Assembly: GCA_964394625.1 (NCBI GenBank)
Contig: CAYMYK010000186.1
Location: 1-5,933 of the forward strand
Source: JAUVYV01 sp964394625
GTDB taxonomy: Bacteria > Planctomycetota > Phycisphaerae > Sedimentisphaerales > Anaerobacaceae
DNA length: 5,933 bases
Direction of reading: 5' to 3'
Shown here: positions 5,540 through 5,933 of the stretch, piece after piece
Numbering within the stretch: position 1 is the stretch's first letter
Layout of the letters: every line of letters starts with the position of its first letter
Position numbers and translations under genes: made by a program
The notes under the pieces: model-generated
Told to the model about the DNA's origin: nothing
Database searches by the model: none
Seen by the model: the letters and a program-made list of their open reading frames with translations, nothing else

Positions 5540-5933
5540 ATGAACATACTGCTTACAAATGATGACGGGATCTTCGCACCTGGGCTGGTGGCAATCTACA
5601 AAGAGCTGGTTGCTCTCGGCAATGTAACCGTCGTCGCACCCGCTGAAAGCCACTCCGGCGCCAGCCACAGCATCACATTCAAAAAACCCATCGTCTGCAA
5701 CCGGGTCAATATCAATGGGAGCTTCACCGGCTTCAGCGTGCAGGGCTCACCGGCCGACTGCGTAAAATTAGCCGCAATGCAGCTTTGCGAAGAGCCCATC
5801 GAGCTTCTCGTCGCGGGTATCAACAACGGAGCAAACGCAGGAATAAACGTCTATTACTCCGGAACCGTCGCCGCCGCTATGGAAGGAACACTCCTGAAAA
5901 TCCCGTCCGTCGCTATGAGTCTCGCCGCCGAAG
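5540..5933 (+). CDS. surE: 5'/3'-nucleotidase SurE (3' partial)
   Basis: SurE is a metal-dependent cytoplasmic phosphatase that removes phosphate from nucleoside 5'- and 3'-monophosphates and is often linked to survival in stationary phase. The first 131 codons are seen; full-length members have about 250 residues, so roughly half lies beyond the window. The N-terminus MNILLTNDDGIFAPGL carries the metal-binding Asp8 and Asp9, and APAESHSGASHSIT follows with Ser39, the next expected ligand. GSPADCVKLA (69-78) and VAGINNGANAG (91-101) match the conserved core, with Asn95 the likely last ligand. YYSGTVAAAMEG matches the conserved helix after it. The ATG at 5540 places the Asp pair at the family's standard positions, so the start is secure despite the lack of a ribosome binding site. 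It is transcribed away from the secreted-protein gene, from its own promoter. Confidence 0.95.
   Translation, partial: MNILLTNDDGIFAPGLVAIYKELVALGNVTVVAPAESHSGASHSITFKKPIVCNRVNINGSFTGFSVQGSPADCVKLAAMQLCEEPIELLVAGINNGANAGINVYYSGTVAAAMEGTLLKIPSVAMSLAAE

Overview
The window looks like ordinary chromosomal DNA from a free-living Gram-negative-type bacterium. My best guess is a planctomycete of the Phycisphaerae/Sedimentisphaerales kind. The guess rests on the mix of secreted proteins of unknown function, a coiled-coil protein with a BRCT-like end, and stand-alone housekeeping genes. It comes from memory of gene content, not from any search. The + strand is rich in C: + genes favour C, and the 3841-5271 gene on the - strand favours G, in third codon positions. 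No transposase, phage gene, CRISPR array, tRNA or rRNA was seen.

Layout, left to right. (1) 2-1012 (+) is the C-terminal part of a coiled-coil protein that also has a beta-rich FlgT-like domain and a BRCT-like domain. (2) 1009-1716 (-) is a single-domain NAD(P)H-hydrate epimerase (nnrE) that converges on gene 1, so both stop codons share one TTAA. It has a near-consensus promoter placed so that its mRNA would be almost leaderless. (3) 1897-3390 (-) is a secreted protein related to the large (beta) subunit of N,N-dimethylformamidase, with a strong ribosome binding site, a promoter and a leader of roughly 90 bases. (4) 3391-3840 holds that promoter and leader, then a + strand coding-like stretch broken by an in-frame TAA. 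(5) 3841-5271 (-) is a secreted, probably beta-propeller-like protein of unknown function. (6) 5272-5539 holds the promoter of gene 5, a second + strand coding-like remnant, a near-perfect promoter for the next gene, and four 7-base tandem units that end at its start codon. (7) 5540 to the window end (+) is the N-terminal half of surE.

The genes do not form one pathway. nnrE and surE are metabolite-repair and nucleotide housekeeping enzymes. The two secreted proteins each have their own promoter and probably act outside the cytoplasm on substrates that cannot be named from sequence. The oddest structure is the pair of coding-like remnants on either side of gene 5. They are in matching phase at a shared 15-base near-repeat, as if gene 5 with its promoter had landed inside an older + strand gene. 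This is a hypothesis, and the repeat alone is not statistically strong.
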